Translations under genes and position numbers: made by a program
Source: Homalodisca vitripennis
Lineage: Eukaryota; Arthropoda; Insecta; Hemiptera; Cicadellidae
Length of the DNA: 64,000 bases
NCBI RefSeq assembly: GCF_021130785.1
Contig: NC_060211.1
Coordinates: forward strand, 121,407,001-121,471,000
Direction of reading: 5' to 3'
Shown: positions 48,101 to 60,674 of the stretch, in pieces
Numbering within the stretch: the first letter of the stretch is position 1
How the letters are laid out: the number at the start of each line of letters is the position of its first letter
The notes under the pieces: model-generated
What the model saw: the letters and a program-made list of their open reading frames with translations, nothing else
What the model was told of the DNA's origin: nothing
Database searches by the model: none

Positions 48101-49464
48101 ATGCAAATACTAAGTAAGAAACCATAATGGTTTGGCGGTGCAAAACGCTGCAAAGTGAGTTTTATTTATAGGATATTTCTGACCAAACGTCCAATATTTA
48201 TATAAAATATATTATTTATATTATGCGCTACAACAACCAATAATTTAGATACTAGAAATAAATAATTTATCCGATAAATAGCTAACTGATTAAATTAGTG
48301 TAATTTTTTTAAATAAAAAAAGTGTTCCTGAAATCGGGGGTTGTGGATTTAGAAATTTATTCGAAACATTTTCAAATAAAAATATATTAAAAGGTTATTT
48401 GAAGCTTTATTGTAGATTTCAAACGAAAATTATAAATTTATTAGACCCATTGTTTCATACTGTCCAAAATATCGAAAATTTTGACGTTTTAAATTTATTT
48501 TACAGTCTAAAATTAGGGTTGATATAATAATTAGTTTATTAATCTCCTTAAATATACCTTTCAAAAGATACCCCATACGAAAGTATTGTCAAAATGTTAG
48601 GGCACAGCTTCCTAACTGAAGTATTAAAATAAATAGAAGAAATTTAAGACCTATATCAAAATGCATGTCCCTAAGATTAGAGATGCCTTAGATTAGATGT
48701 AAGTTTAGTTTGAAGGGAAGTAGTAGACCCTTTATGACTAAATAAGACTTTTCAGACCCATAGGCAAATATACAAAATATACAAATCCATAGATATGTAT
48801 CTTTTCTTGATCAAGGCAAGTAAGCAAATGCTATTAGGAAACCAAAAGTACCAGCACAAAAGAAGATTATTAGAGCAAGTATTTATCCTGTATGTCATGA
48901 CTAGTGACATTAAGGCAAGCTCAACTATAGTGTGGAAATATAAATAACTTGAGCCATAAAAGCTTTTTCATGCGCAAAAAATAAGATCCTGTGGAAAAAA
49001 TGTATTGTACTTCTTAATAATGAACAACGTAATATTATGTACTATAATTAATTATGTCTACATCTGAACTGAAATTAAAGGCTCAATAATATTACATACT
49101 AAGTGTTTTCACTAAGATTACTATGACGAATGTAGTATTCCTTCATTCTGTCTTAAAATATTGGAAGTGTTACTAAAACTGTTAGAGCTGCTCATTAAAA
49201 TATTACTGAATTTCACAGAGGATTTCATTGATACTTATTAAACCTGTTTAAATCTCAGACATTATGACCCCAAAATGTTGCTCTTTGAAAATAAAGGCCA
49301 ATTATTCTGAATTGGATCCGGAGACTGGTGTATCTCTCCAGTGACCATAACTTATTTTCAGGTGTATTTATCAAGCTAATATGATGAAGTATCTGTCATA
49401 CAATATGAAATTGCGAACAAAGTCGTGGGTAACTATTAGTTATTATTTATATCTACCATTTTAA
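45169..49464. other. Long AT-rich non-coding stretch
   Basis: Nothing firm. A piece at 46615-46700 translates as YRVLIDRWTRAINALPQYTE, faintly like the C-terminal end of mariner transposases, but nothing upstream supports it. The region 47700-48010 is somewhat GC-richer and carries opposing open frames of 71 to 73 codons with no motif. GTCTGT/ACAGAC at 47796-47810 is a small inverted repeat. Confidence 0.45.
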
Positions 49465-52095
49465 ATTACTTGTCACTATTGCGTTCGATGATACATTTTC
49501 AGACGTGTCTGTTGTGTGAGAACAGTTAAGCTATAGATTTTCGTTTAAGTAATAATTCACATAAGCCGTGAGGTGCAGATTTAAGGTCACTATTACGTTA
49601 GAAAATATATTTTGAGATGCGTCTGTTATAAGAGAACAGCTGAGCTATAAATCTTCATTCAGTAGTTAACGCAAGCCGCAGAGTACGTGACTCACATAGC
49701 AATGTCTGTCACGCTTTAGGAACATTGTAACTATTGCGTCATTGTAATCGATGATAACTTTTGAGATGCGCTTGTTATGTGAGAACAGCTAAGCTGTAGA
49801 TATTTGTTCAATAATTGACGTAAGCCGCAGGGTACGTGACTTAAATAGTTTATATTACGTTAGAAACTATTTCGTCAGTGTTCGATGATGAATTTTGAGA
49901 TGCGTCTGTTGTGTGAGAACAGCTGAGCTGTAGATCTTTGTTCAATAATTCACGTAAGCCGCGGGGTACGTGACTTAAATAGTTTATATTACGTTAGAAA
50001 CTATTTCGTCAGAGTGTTCGATGATGAATTTTGAGATGCGTCTGTTGTGTGAGAACAGCTGAGCTGTAGATCCTTGTTCAATAATTCACGTAAGCCGCGG
50101 GGTACGTGACTTAAATAGTTTATATTACGTTAGAAACTATTTCGTCAGAGTGTTCGATGATACATTTTCAGACGTGTCTGTTGTGTGAGAACAGTTAAGC
50201 TATAGATTTTCGTTTAAGTCATAATTCACATAAGCCGTGAGGTGCAGATTTACGGTCACTATTACGTTAGAAAAGATATTTTGAGATGCGTCTGTTATAA
50301 GAGAACAGCTGAGCTATAAATCTTCATTCAGTAGTTAACGCAAGCCGCAGAGTACGTGACTCACATAGCAATGTCTGTCACGCTTTAGGAACATTGTAAC
50401 TATTTGCGTCATTGTAATCGATGATAACTTTTGAGATGCGCTTGTTATGTGAGAACAGCTAAGCTGTAGATATTTGTTCAATAATTGACGTAAGCCGCAG
50501 GGTACGTGACTTAAATAGTTTTATATTACGTTAGAAACTATTTCGTCAGTGTTCGATGATGAATTTTGAGATGCGTCTGTTGTGTGAGAACAGCTGAGCT
50601 GTAGATCTTTGTTCAATAATTCACGTAAGCCGCGGGGTACGTGACTTAAATAGTTTATATTACGTTAGAAACTATTTCGTCAGAGTGTTCGATGATGAAT
50701 TTTGAGATGCGTCTGTTGTGTGAGAACAGCTGAGCTGTAGATCCTTGTTCAATAATTCACGTAAGCCGCGGGGTACGTGACTTAAATAGTTTATATTACG
50801 TTAGAAACTATTTCGTCAGAGTGTTCGATGATACATTTTCAGACGTGTCTGTTGTGTGAGAACAGTTAAGCTATAGATTTTCGTTTAAGTCATAATTCAC
50901 ATAAGCCGTGAGGTGCAGATTTACGGTCACTATTACGTTAGAAAAGATATTTTGAGATGCGTCTGTTATAAGAGAACAGCTGAGCTATAAATCTTCATTC
51001 AGTAGTTAACGCAAGCCGCAGAGTACGTGACTCACATAGCAATGTCTGTCACGCTTTAGGAACATTGTAACTATTGCGTCATTGTAATCGATGATAACTT
51101 TTTGAGATGCGCTTGTTATGTGAGAACAGCTAAGCTGTAGATATTTGTTCAATAATTGACGTAAGCCGCGGGGTACGTGACTTAAATAGTTTATATTACG
51201 TTAGAAACTATTTCGTCAGAGTGTTCGATGATGAATTTTGAGATGCGTCTGTTGTGTGAGAACAGCTGAGCTGTAGATCTTTGTTCAATAATTCACGTAA
51301 GCCGCGGGGTACGTGACTTAAATAGTTTATATTACGTTAGAAACTATTTCGTCAGAGTGTTCGATGATGAATTTTGAGATGCGTCTGTTGTGTGAGAACA
51401 GCTGAGCTGTAGATCTTCGTTCAATAATTCACGTAAGCCGCGGGGTACGTGACTTAAATAGCAACTTTATAGTTTATATTACGTTAGAAACTATTTCGTC
51501 AGAGTGTTCGATGATGAATTTTGAGATGCGTCTGTTGTGTGAGAACAGCTGAGCTGTAGATCTTCGTTCAATAATTCACGTAAGCCGCGGGGTACGTGAC
51601 TTAAATAGCAACTTTATAGTTTATATTACGTTAGAAACTATTTCGTCAGAGTGTTCGATGATGAATTTTGAGATGCGTCTGTTGTGTGAGAACAGCTGAG
51701 CTGTAGATCTTCGTTCAATAATTCACGTAAGCCGCGGGGTACGTGACTTAAATAGCAACTTTATAGTTTATATTACGTTAGAAACTATTTCGTCAGAGTG
51801 TTCGATGATGAATTTTGAGATGCGTCTGTTGTGTGAGAACAGCTGAGCTGTAGATCTTTGTTCAATAATTCACGTAAGCCGCGGGGTACGTGACTTAAAT
51901 AGCAACGTTATAGTTTATATTACGTTAGAAACTATTTCGTCAGAGTGTTCGATGATGAATTTTGAGATGCGTCTGTTGTGTGAGAACAGCTGAGCTGTAG
52001 ATCTTCGTTCAATAATTCACGTAAGCCGCGGGGTACGTGACTCAAGTTGCAGTGTTACAGTTTCTCTTGCTTCAGAAACATTGTCACTATTATTC
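49465..52095 (+). repeat. Satellite array, 19 monomers of 113-150 bp with higher-order repeats
   Basis: Monomers, anchored on GAGATGCGTCTG or its variant AGACGTGTCTG, start at 49501, 49614, 49763, 49897, 50033, 50170, 50283, 50433, 50568, 50704, 50841, 50954, 51104, 51240, 51376, 51523, 51670, 51817 and 51964. The spacing series 113-149-134-136-137 then repeats as 113-150-135-136-137 and again 113-150-136-136, a five-monomer higher-order unit of 669-671 bases. The last four intervals are each 147 bases, because an extra block (AGCAACTTTATAG or AGCAACGTTATAG) is present; these form a second, simpler array. Most monomers carry ACAGCTGAGCTGT (6-bp arms around one base, with an E-box CAGCTG), then TCACGTAAGCCGCGGGGTACGTGA, here given in two parts: TCACGTAAGCC and GCGGGGTACGTGA. 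Monomers in the same higher-order slot are nearly identical, so amplification was recent. No protein frame runs through. Confidence 0.97.
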
Positions 52096-53869
52096 TAAAG
52101 CGTAAGAAAAAACCGATTTCTCCACTTATTTGAAGTATTTTTCATACGTGTTTCATAGTTTATAACTGTTCCATACCTTCTGGATGAAAGGAATGTAATA
52201 TTCAAGTGATTAAAACTCACAGTTGTAAACTTCAAACTAGTATTAGGGCACATGAATAAATATGTATTCCTCAGGATTCCGGTCGAAATGCGTAAATATC
52301 CAAACTGCCTTCCCTGCATAAAGTTATTCGGAATAAAAAAGTTGAACTACCTTTTAAAGAATATAATTACAATTTCACAATATTGGTTAATTGATTAGTA
52401 TAATGTTATTTGGTCAGATTACAATAAGACATTGCTAACGTCATCAATATGGATTACTCTGTACTACACTGAACGTACTAATGGAATGGTAATAACTAGG
52501 ATATTGAGCTGTTATATATGTACAATAGTTGACACAAGTCATGATTAGGACGGACAGAGTCTTTTGTATTAATGTTTGTTGTACATAAGGAGAATTCTCT
52601 TAATCTGTGCTGTATTCACAACAATTGCATCAAAGACCTCCTTTCATATTATTTGAATACGAGTTTGAGTATGTATAGTTATAATTTAGGCCTTAGTTGA
52701 GTGATATAGAAGGTCGTGTTTTCAATGAATAAAATAATGCCATTCAAGACTATAGGTTAGGTTAGACAAAATCACTTAACTTTTACTTTATGAGGAAATG
52801 TTCATGATAACCGCTGCTGTTTATAGAGTGAAGTGATAGTATTGGTAAGTACAGAAGCAAATAAGCAGTATTATGTTTACTATCCTATTGTTTTCTAAAC
52901 CAAATATGACGAATAATTTATTTTATTAAAAGGCAATCGAAGGGAGACTATCAGCATAGAAACGAATATAAAAAAGACGGGGTTACATATAGAATTGGCT
53001 ATTAAAGCATGCTGATTACATTGTTTTATTGTAACATGTAAAAGAGTTATGTAAGCATGCAATACACACGAAAAGAGCTAACTATAATATTTTAGTGTTT
53101 AGAAAGATAACAATATTCTAATAACAAGAGGTTAATGGTAAGTAAGTAATAAACATCTGATAACATTTTCTTCATAAATTCTTTCAATTTCTTCCGGAAT
53201 TGTCTTCATAAACTTAACTTTTATCTTCAGTAAAAGGATTAACGCTAGTAAATTAGTTTCACCATTAACGTGTAATCGATATCACGTCATTTAGCGTATT
53301 AACCAAACGATTAAAGCCGAAAACACGGCAAGAATAGTGTATAAAAATTTGGCGAATAAAAACATCGATATTTTTAACATACATAATCTTTGAATGACCA
53401 AGACCAATACTATCTACCGGTTATTACAAACATTGTTTCACCTACGTTCTAAAAATGTCCAGCCTCTAACAGCTCATGTTTTGACTTACATTTTCTCTAA
53501 TAAAATCTATAAATTGGTTATGGACATGGGTCGATAATATATCGTTACATTTGCAAGAAATATAAAAATCAAATACAAACTAATGGTAGACAAAACATAA
53601 ACCATTACATTGTTAAAAATTAAACGATGAATAAAGGAATACGAATTATGTTCGTGTAAAACTTAAATCTTGTTTCAATAATCAGTGTTTTTTACTACCC
53701 GGTAGTTTATTTGTGTAGCAAAAATTTAAAAAAATCTGTAATAGTGAAACCTAAATTTCGTTGTTTATGACTTGCTACGATAAATTAACATCACTCTTTC
53801 TGTATCAGTCAGAGTGTGCTATGCTAATTTTGTCTATACTTCAGCACTTGTCAGAGAATAATGGAAGTT
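52096..53869. other. AT-rich non-coding stretch, nothing recognised
   Basis: Begins where satellite similarity ends. No gene-like frame (the 74-codon minus-strand frame at 52095-52319 is motif-free) and no repeat match. Confidence 0.5.
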
Positions 53870-54015
53870 GGTTACTGAGCTGAATAGCAGGATTGTTATT
53901 GGCCGGTCGTTGGCAATACCAACACAGCTGTACAATGGAACGCTCTCCCAGAGGATTATATCGGGTGCTTCAATATGACCACACCATTCAAATGTGTTAC
54001 GGTCCAGAAACTTTT
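53870..54015 (+). repeat. Dispersed repeat family G, copy 3
   Basis: Best preserved with copy 2: ATTGGCCGGTCGTTGGCAAT, ACCAACACAGCTGTACAATG, GAACGCTCTC, GAGGATTATA and CACACCATTCAAATGTGTTA. Just upstream, GAAGTTGGTTA matches copy 4 (GAAAGTTGGTTAGCGA at 62904), so the left end of the element probably lies at about 53862. Confidence 0.7.
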
Positions 54016-55098
54016 AATTTGGTATTACTCTTTTTCTCATAATTTAAATTTGTTATTGATTGTTAATTTTGAATATTACATGCAATGTAATGTTGAACGT
54101 GATAAGGAACTATAAGCCAACATATACTGCTGCTAGTTTTTGCGCCGAAATCGAATATTTGTTTTGTAGTCAAGGTGGAAGAAATAAGATTTGGTATTTT
54201 TGTTTACAGATCGTTGTAAGGAAGGTGTACTTTATAACATATATTACCTCTCCTCTTTGACTTTTAATAAAGGTCAGAGACGATGCTCTCTAGAGGACAT
54301 TAACTGACTTAGACTAACGAATTAAACTTAGACTATTAAATTTAAACAAGCCTAAATCTGATGTATGATTTTAAAGAATGTAATGGTACGCCACGCGATG
54401 GTGGGCGTATTAGCTGAGGTTAAGAGGACTGACAACAGATGGATCCAATACTGAGGACCTTAGAGAGTAGATGACATTTCTAAATGCGTGCTTTAGCTAA
54501 TATCATTGAAGTCAAGTTGAAGAGAAAAATTAAAATTTATAGCAAAGAAAACTTTGAACTTTCTTCAACTCAAACCTATTAAAGTATTTAATGTAGAGAC
54601 TGTCAAGAGGTTTAAAAAAGGGTACCTAAGAAGGATGTGGATGTTATAAAAACAGTAAAGTTTATAAATGCGATAGCAAAATAATTTATAACAATGATCC
54701 TAGTGACTACAATGATTAGAATAATCCAGTTAATTGAGAACACAATTGTCATTAATATAATGGACATAATATGAGAAAAAGATTAATGTTCTAATAGAAA
54801 TACAATGAGTTAAAGATACTCAAGATTTTCGTTTCCGTGTGACAAATTGTTGTTATTATTTCTAAAAACGAGTGAATTTTATTTACGTAAAACTACATGT
54901 GCAAATAGTTGTATGGATGGTAAACAGAACTTACTAATACAAATTGTTATTTTTCATATGATTCATTAGAAATTATTACCAGTCACTGCTATAATAATAA
55001 TAATAATAATAATAACAACTAGCGATATTAACTTAAGGAGAATGAAAAGTACGAAATGTTAATGCAGATAATAAAAGTGATGAATACTTAAGATTTTA
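54016..55098. other. AT-rich non-coding stretch
   Basis: No supported gene. An (AAT)n microsatellite lies at about 54991-55013. A GC-richer patch at 54388-54475 could be the tail of a decayed transposon frame but has no firm motif. Confidence 0.45.
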
Positions 55099-55122
55099 GG
55101 TGCTATTACATGTAATAGCACC
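55099..55122. repeat. Perfect 24-bp palindrome
   Basis: GGTGCTATTACA followed directly by its exact reverse complement TGTAATAGCACC, with no spacer. It stands alone in otherwise ordinary AT-rich DNA. It could bind a dimeric protein or be chance; nothing next to it decides. Confidence 0.9.
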
Positions 55123-56274
55123 CTGATGTTCTATTTTCTGTTATAGATTCTGATCATTCATGAAGCTATTTCAAAACACAGTATTATATAAATAGTATTG
55201 TTCCACTTTGATGGAAACATAAGTATAAAATTACCTATGATGACAGTGCTATATATCTCTGTCTTTAAAAATGTTCAACGTTCAATTACTGTTTTAGAAC
55301 CTTGTTATTAATATCATACTACTATATGGATATAGGTTACACTAACATTAAACAGTGAGGCACCATGTCAGTGCGTCTGCCAACATATATTTATGCACTG
55401 ATTATTGTTATGCAGATTAAACTCACTCCAGAATTTGGGTCAATCTGCTCCAAGAGGTTTGCGTTCACCTCTCAATGAATATCATCCTGGCCTGGGGAGA
55501 GCCTTCCAATGGGTCGATGTTTACAGTTTTAATTTTTGTATAGAGGTGGTAGAGGTTGAATTTTAACCCTTTAAGTTTTCATTTGAAAGGTATCTTGTGT
55601 ACAGACAGATACACGCAAAGAGAAAAATCTGCGCTGGTCACCAAACAGGGGGAATGTTTGTCTTAAGTCCCCTGCCAATGCAACTGTATAGTGTCTAATT
55701 TAAAATATATAAGTACGTTTTAAAGACTTAACTGTAGATTTTAAGATGGATAAATTTATAGTAACATTTCTTCTAGACTTGTAGACAAAAACAGAGTTTA
55801 ATGAAATAAATTCATGTGCAATATCAAATAACACATATCTATTCATGTGGTAAAATGTATTATCTCTGTTTTAAGGGTACTATCCTAATAACCGAAGAAG
55901 CATATACGAATGTTTAAACCTTTAATCAGTAAATTATATACTATCGCACTGTTTTCGGCACTGAGCTGTGTTTCCAAAATTTATGAGTTTGACATATATT
56001 TCATTTTTGGACATAGAAGAAAGTTATTAACAGAAACTGATGAACTTCTTCTATATGTGAGACAGAAAATAAAATTTTTTAATTTTGTAATCGCAGATAA
56101 CATAACATAGTAAAACATTGTACAGTTAACCATGTTATGAAAATGGCATTACAGGTATCGATACGTGTTCGTGCTTTGTATAAAGCCAATCAGTCAAAAA
56201 AGTAACTTTAATACAGATGTCGACTAGTTCCTGACTAATTTCATACTATTAATTGTCATAATATTTATTGTTTA
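55123..56274. other. AT-rich non-coding stretch, nothing recognised
   Basis: A 66-codon plus-strand frame at 55910-56110 has no recognisable domain. A GC-richer piece at 55420-55680 matches nothing else in the window. Confidence 0.5.
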
Positions 56275-56575
56275 CATTTTTTTGGCGATGGAAGGTTTGA
56301 AAGGATAACTAGATTTTGGAAATTTGTCATCGTTATGAGGTATAAAAGGTATAACACAACGTTTTGAGAATTAGAATTATCCTCTTCATCAGTTGAGGGA
56401 GGTATTAGTATATATAAAAATAAAAAAAAACAGAAAGAAGAAAAGAAGAGAAAGAAAAGGGTCAAACATATTAAAAAGCTGGTTGAGTCCAACCCAGGTG
56501 TTGTCACTGCACAGAATGGAGATCCCAAACTGAAGTCACGAGTACAAAAGACTCAAAGTGATACTGAGTGTGTTA
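56275..56575 (+). repeat. Dispersed repeat family D, copy 3 (longest)
   Basis: Most complete copy in one orientation. It runs from GGCGATGGAAGGTTTGAAAG through GGTATAACACAACGTTTTGA, a block ATTATCCTCTTCATCAG, a purine-rich tract (AGAAAAGAAGAGAAAGAAAA), TTGTCACTGCACAGAATGGA and AAGTCACGAGTACAAAAG. On the minus strand the middle reads CTGATGAAGAGGAT ... ATTCTCAAAACGTTGT, resembling a hammerhead core with its GAAA changed to CAAA. The purine tract gives an 87-codon open frame on the minus strand (56265-56528) that is not a gene. Confidence 0.65.
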
Positions 56576-56735
56576 TACGAATTGTCACAACATAATTTGT
56601 TTACTAATTTGTTCATTTTTCAGTTTCCAACATGGTTATCTATAAATAAAATGTTACCAGAGTCCAATTTTTATATGCAGAAGTTAACACTCCCATTGAC
56701 CGATTGTTACCATTTTAAATAGCAATATGAAAAAA

Positions 56736-56821
56736 TATAATATATATATATATATATTATAAAATATATATAATCAATATATATATATATATAATCAATA
56801 TATATATATATAGATTATATA

Positions 56822-56895
<74 letters not shown>
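56736..56895. repeat. Long complex (TA)n tract
   Basis: Interrupted TA repeats with recurring TATAATCAATATATAT and TATAGATTATATATAT pieces, then about 75 bases of pure (TA)n to 56895. Likely to form cruciforms and to vary in length between individuals; assembly length may be unreliable. Confidence 0.95.
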
Positions 56896-56898
<3 letters not shown>

Positions 56899-58131
56899 GT
56901 AGAGATAGTGCTTTATACCAAATTTAACCCTCAGAGTGACCTTTTTTACACTTATCGTGCATAAAGACAGAAAGAAATCCGATTTACATTATCAGGAACT
57001 AGTGGTAAAGTTGTCAGTAACATGTTAGCCTTATTGCGAGAAATAAGCTAGCTTTGTCGGTGAAATACAGAAGTGGCTTGAAGTACGAAACATAAACCAT
57101 CTATAGCTTAGCTGTGTTGGAAGTGCCAAGTTAACATTGAATATGTTTCGATATATTGCTATTTAAGATATAATAGTTTCCCCGGTACGTTAAAGATATA
57201 TACTTCAATAATTGGTTTATGGACTTATTTAATATCCATATATGTTACTAATTAATTAATTATTACCTACTAATCTAGAATAACTTTTCTCTGTAAAAGA
57301 ATTTTTAATAATAGTACTTCACAAAAGTTAATAAGTATGTCTTACCTTAATATTTCCTCGCTTTTTATTAGAAGTTATGGTTTTAAGGGTTCAACCGATT
57401 TAAAAGCGTTGATTGGATTGTTCCACAATGTGGAATACTAACGAAATGGAGATATTATTCTGGTATTGGTAATTGAAAACATCGGGATTTAACGATAGTG
57501 TAACCAATAATCGTACAATTAAAAGTTTTACCAACCAATATCATTGTGTTAAAATAGAAGCTTAGTTAGTATGACCTTTCTTCGTTATTTAAATTGTCAG
57601 AAGATATCAATACTTGTTTATAAGTTTTTATTACTTTAATATATTTTAAAGATATATCATAGATAAAGCATACAGGTTTATGGTGATCTAGGAGGTTAAA
57701 ATGTTGGCCCAGTATTAGTCTGCATTTTAAAAGTATATACGCACATAGAGTATTTGGAACGTTATAAAAAATTATAAGCCTTGTGACTTGAGAGACGGAA
57801 TGATTGTGACGCCCACTATTACATACTTAATGATATTAATAAAAAAATCAGCCCTCACAGTTTTTGCAGAGCATTACATCAAATTGTACAATGTGAAAAA
57901 AGTTTAGTCATACAGAACATTTCATATTTTATATATTGAAGATTCCTTAAACTCTTCTATTCCTTTTAATTAGTTAAACCACAGGATGAGTATAAAAGAA
58001 AGGCGAATTATTGTAAAATTTGTTACAATACTGATAACATTTATAGAGATTGAAAACACACTTGACAATGATGTAGTCTAAAGCTGACATTGTAAACTAG
58101 AGGTCACTGCTATCTTACAGCTGCAGCTGGG
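56896..58131. other. AT-rich non-coding stretch, nothing recognised
   Basis: No gene-like frame or repeat match. It borders the 100-bp tandem array at its right end. Confidence 0.5.
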
Positions 58132-58440
58132 ACATCAGAGTCGCGCACTGTTCCCTGTTGGCTCTGCTGTAATCTCACTACAATATTACTCCACCCTATT
58201 CGTAATGCTGTCATCATGGATCATCCCTCTCACATCAGAGTTGCGCACTGCTCCCTGTTGGCTCTGCTGTAATCTCACTACAATATTACTCCACCCTATT
58301 CGTAATGCTGTCATCATGGATCATCCCTCTCACATCAGAGTCGCGCACTGCTCCCTGTTGGCTCTGCTGTAATATCACTACAATATTACTCCACCCTATT
58401 CGTAATGCTGTCATCATGGATCATCCCTCTCACATCAGAT
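58132..58440 (+). repeat. Tandem repeat, three units of 100 bp
   Basis: Units begin ACATCAGAG at 58132, 58232 and 58332, with a fourth start broken off at 58432 (ACATCAGAT). They differ by only a few bases (TTGCGCACTG versus TCGCGCACTG; AATCTCACTA versus AATATCACTA). Each contains GCTCCCTGTTGGCTCTGCTG and CTATTCGTAATGCTGTCATC. The array is GC-richer than its flanks. A 60-codon frame in the last unit (58305-58487) simply follows the repeat. Confidence 0.95.
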
Positions 58441-60674
58441 TATTGTTGTACGTATTATCAATTCATGGCTTATATAATAACATTTAATATAATATAATAT
58501 AACATTTGGGGATCGTCTCATCAAAAGGTTACTTACTTTAGTACAATAAATTAATTGTATAAAGAGTTAAAACCTTTATTACCTTAACAAACTTATATGA
58601 GACATTAAATCAAAATAATAGTTATGACATTTTCTTTCTTCAACGAATTCTGTTAAAAATAAATGAATCTATTATATAATATCAATTAAGAATTAAAATT
58701 AAAGGTTTTAATTCAGTGGATAGAGTCATAACGTCTTAGGTCTGATTTGTTAATAGTATTAAGTCCTTTTTAATATTCAATATTTTGTTTCTTTCCATCC
58801 GGCTTAATTACTTTTCCTGCTTGGAGACTGCTAAGTTAATCACCATGTTTTAATTATTTAAGAAAGATTATAATTATTTGAAAGCAGTCTCAGTTTGTTA
58901 AAAGTAAAAGACACGTGGTTTGGCGAACATCTTATAATAGAATATAAAAGAAAGTCTGTGACGTGTGTTTTAAAAAACAGTATATGCATCCTTAGGTATT
59001 CTATGAGTAACAATTACTCAAATCCGTTACTTATATATAAAAGTAATCTGATTAGTTAGCAATAATTTTTACATAAAAATAAATTGTAACACAGCAATTT
59101 AATAAATAAAAGTTAAAAAAAATAAAAGGTATTGCATTGTAGTTTTAATGTTTATTTTGTTTTATTTAGGTAAAAATCATATGTATTATCTTTTGTAAAA
59201 ATTAATAAAGTAATCATATTATTCCAAAAGAACTCTTGTTTACAATATTCATTACAAACTCCGTATGATTGGCATTTTATTTGGTTATTTTAGCCTCAAG
59301 TAATAAATATTCTTGAGTTATTTTAAAATTGTGAAAATACAGTCATCAGACAAAAGTAGAAAAATAGAGATCAATAAAATCGTATTCTAATGGTTATAAG
59401 AATGATTTTAATTAATGGTAAATGAAATGAAATAAATCACTGGAACAACTACAGAATGTAGTCGATTTTGGAGACGTCTAAGCACTACTGGTGATTGAAC
59501 GGGTAGTTCTCACTGTTGGCTTGTCAGTCAACAGATACCAGCAATACAAAGGCAATCTCGACAACGACGACCGAGTCAACAAAAGGATAAAGTCAGCAGA
59601 ATTGACATTTTGTCAATGATACAAGGGATGATTGATGGTAAAGACGTCCTTTCTGGTAACTTGTCAGACGCCATCGGGAAACAGCAGAATTGATGTTTGA
59701 CCATCACAGAGGAAACACCCATCATCAACCAGTTACAGGTACATACGAGAAAAATAAATAGGTGGAGAAACTTGAATCATATATAAATGATAAGGATGTA
59801 TCTTACTAATATATTTGAGAATTATATTATAAAATGATATATCGAATATATAATAATATTGTTATATACCTCTTTATAATATATTGAAATATATTTTAGA
59901 ATTTTTTCCTCAGAAGTAGCAGTGACGCCAAAGGTGGATCCTGAAAGAGTTTAGAAGACAAGGAATGGAAGAGGATATTTAAAGTTACTTACAATCCGTG
60001 CTTCCATAAAGATATTTCAGAGTCTATGTTGGACATTTTTGAAGAAAACAAAAGGAACTATTATGGTAACATATGCACAAGATATGGGAATCCGCATAAT
60101 ATGGTAACCCACATATTACTAATATATAAATAAATAACGGTCTGAACCTGGGATATGTTAATTTCTATCACTGTAACTTTTGGGCCTGTGACACCAATTT
60201 AAAAGATCTACGGGTATATAAAATTGTTGCACATCAGGGATTCTTGATAACATTAAAAGAAAAACAGTCTTTTATATTAATTAGATTATTACAAATGCTA
60301 AATGTAATGGCATCTATATAATAGATGGATTTAAACTGGCTTTTGAATCTGCTATAAAACAAACGTAAGTCAAATTTGGTTTGTGGCTTCCTTAAAGGAA
60401 TTTTTAGGCACCGTCTAAAGAATATATACAGCCATTGAAATATTCAAGAGTGCTCGAGTAAAGTAAATATCTATATTTATTTGGTCAGTTCATAATTTAA
60501 ATTATTTAAACATGTACAAATGTGTATACTGCCGTATTTATTTACGAACGTAATCTATTTAAAATAACTTATTAATTTTACTTTTATACATGTGTATTCT
60601 ATACTGTATTATATTCGACCTTTTCACATAACTGAAACATATCTCACTACCACGACTTACGATTGTAAGAATAA
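58441..60674. other. AT-rich non-coding stretch
   Basis: No feature I can support. At 59440-59750 the composition is more balanced. One frame there (about 59527-59697) reads without stops for roughly 55 codons (Q/R-rich, then RIDILSMIQGMIDGKDVL) and a CAGGTACAT splice-donor-like site follows at 59738, but an in-frame stop precedes it. I do not call a gene. Confidence 0.4.

Noticed and set aside
21975..49370. Weak similarity between 21975-22030 and 49310-49370 (TCCAGTGACCATAA)
   Set aside because: Only about 50 bases at moderate identity in AT-rich DNA; not enough to define another family.
54388..54475. Possible tail of a LINE (RTDNRWIQ-like peptide)
   Set aside because: The match is too short and gapped, with stops on both sides.
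56265..56528. 87-codon minus-strand frame with a hydrophobic phenylalanine-rich middle that could pass for a membrane protein
   Set aside because: It is the complement of the purine-rich tract of family D; the other copies do not keep the frame.
59440..59750. Stop-poor, more balanced stretch with a splice-donor-like CAGGTACAT
   Set aside because: An in-frame stop lies before the donor and no acceptor or homology is evident.
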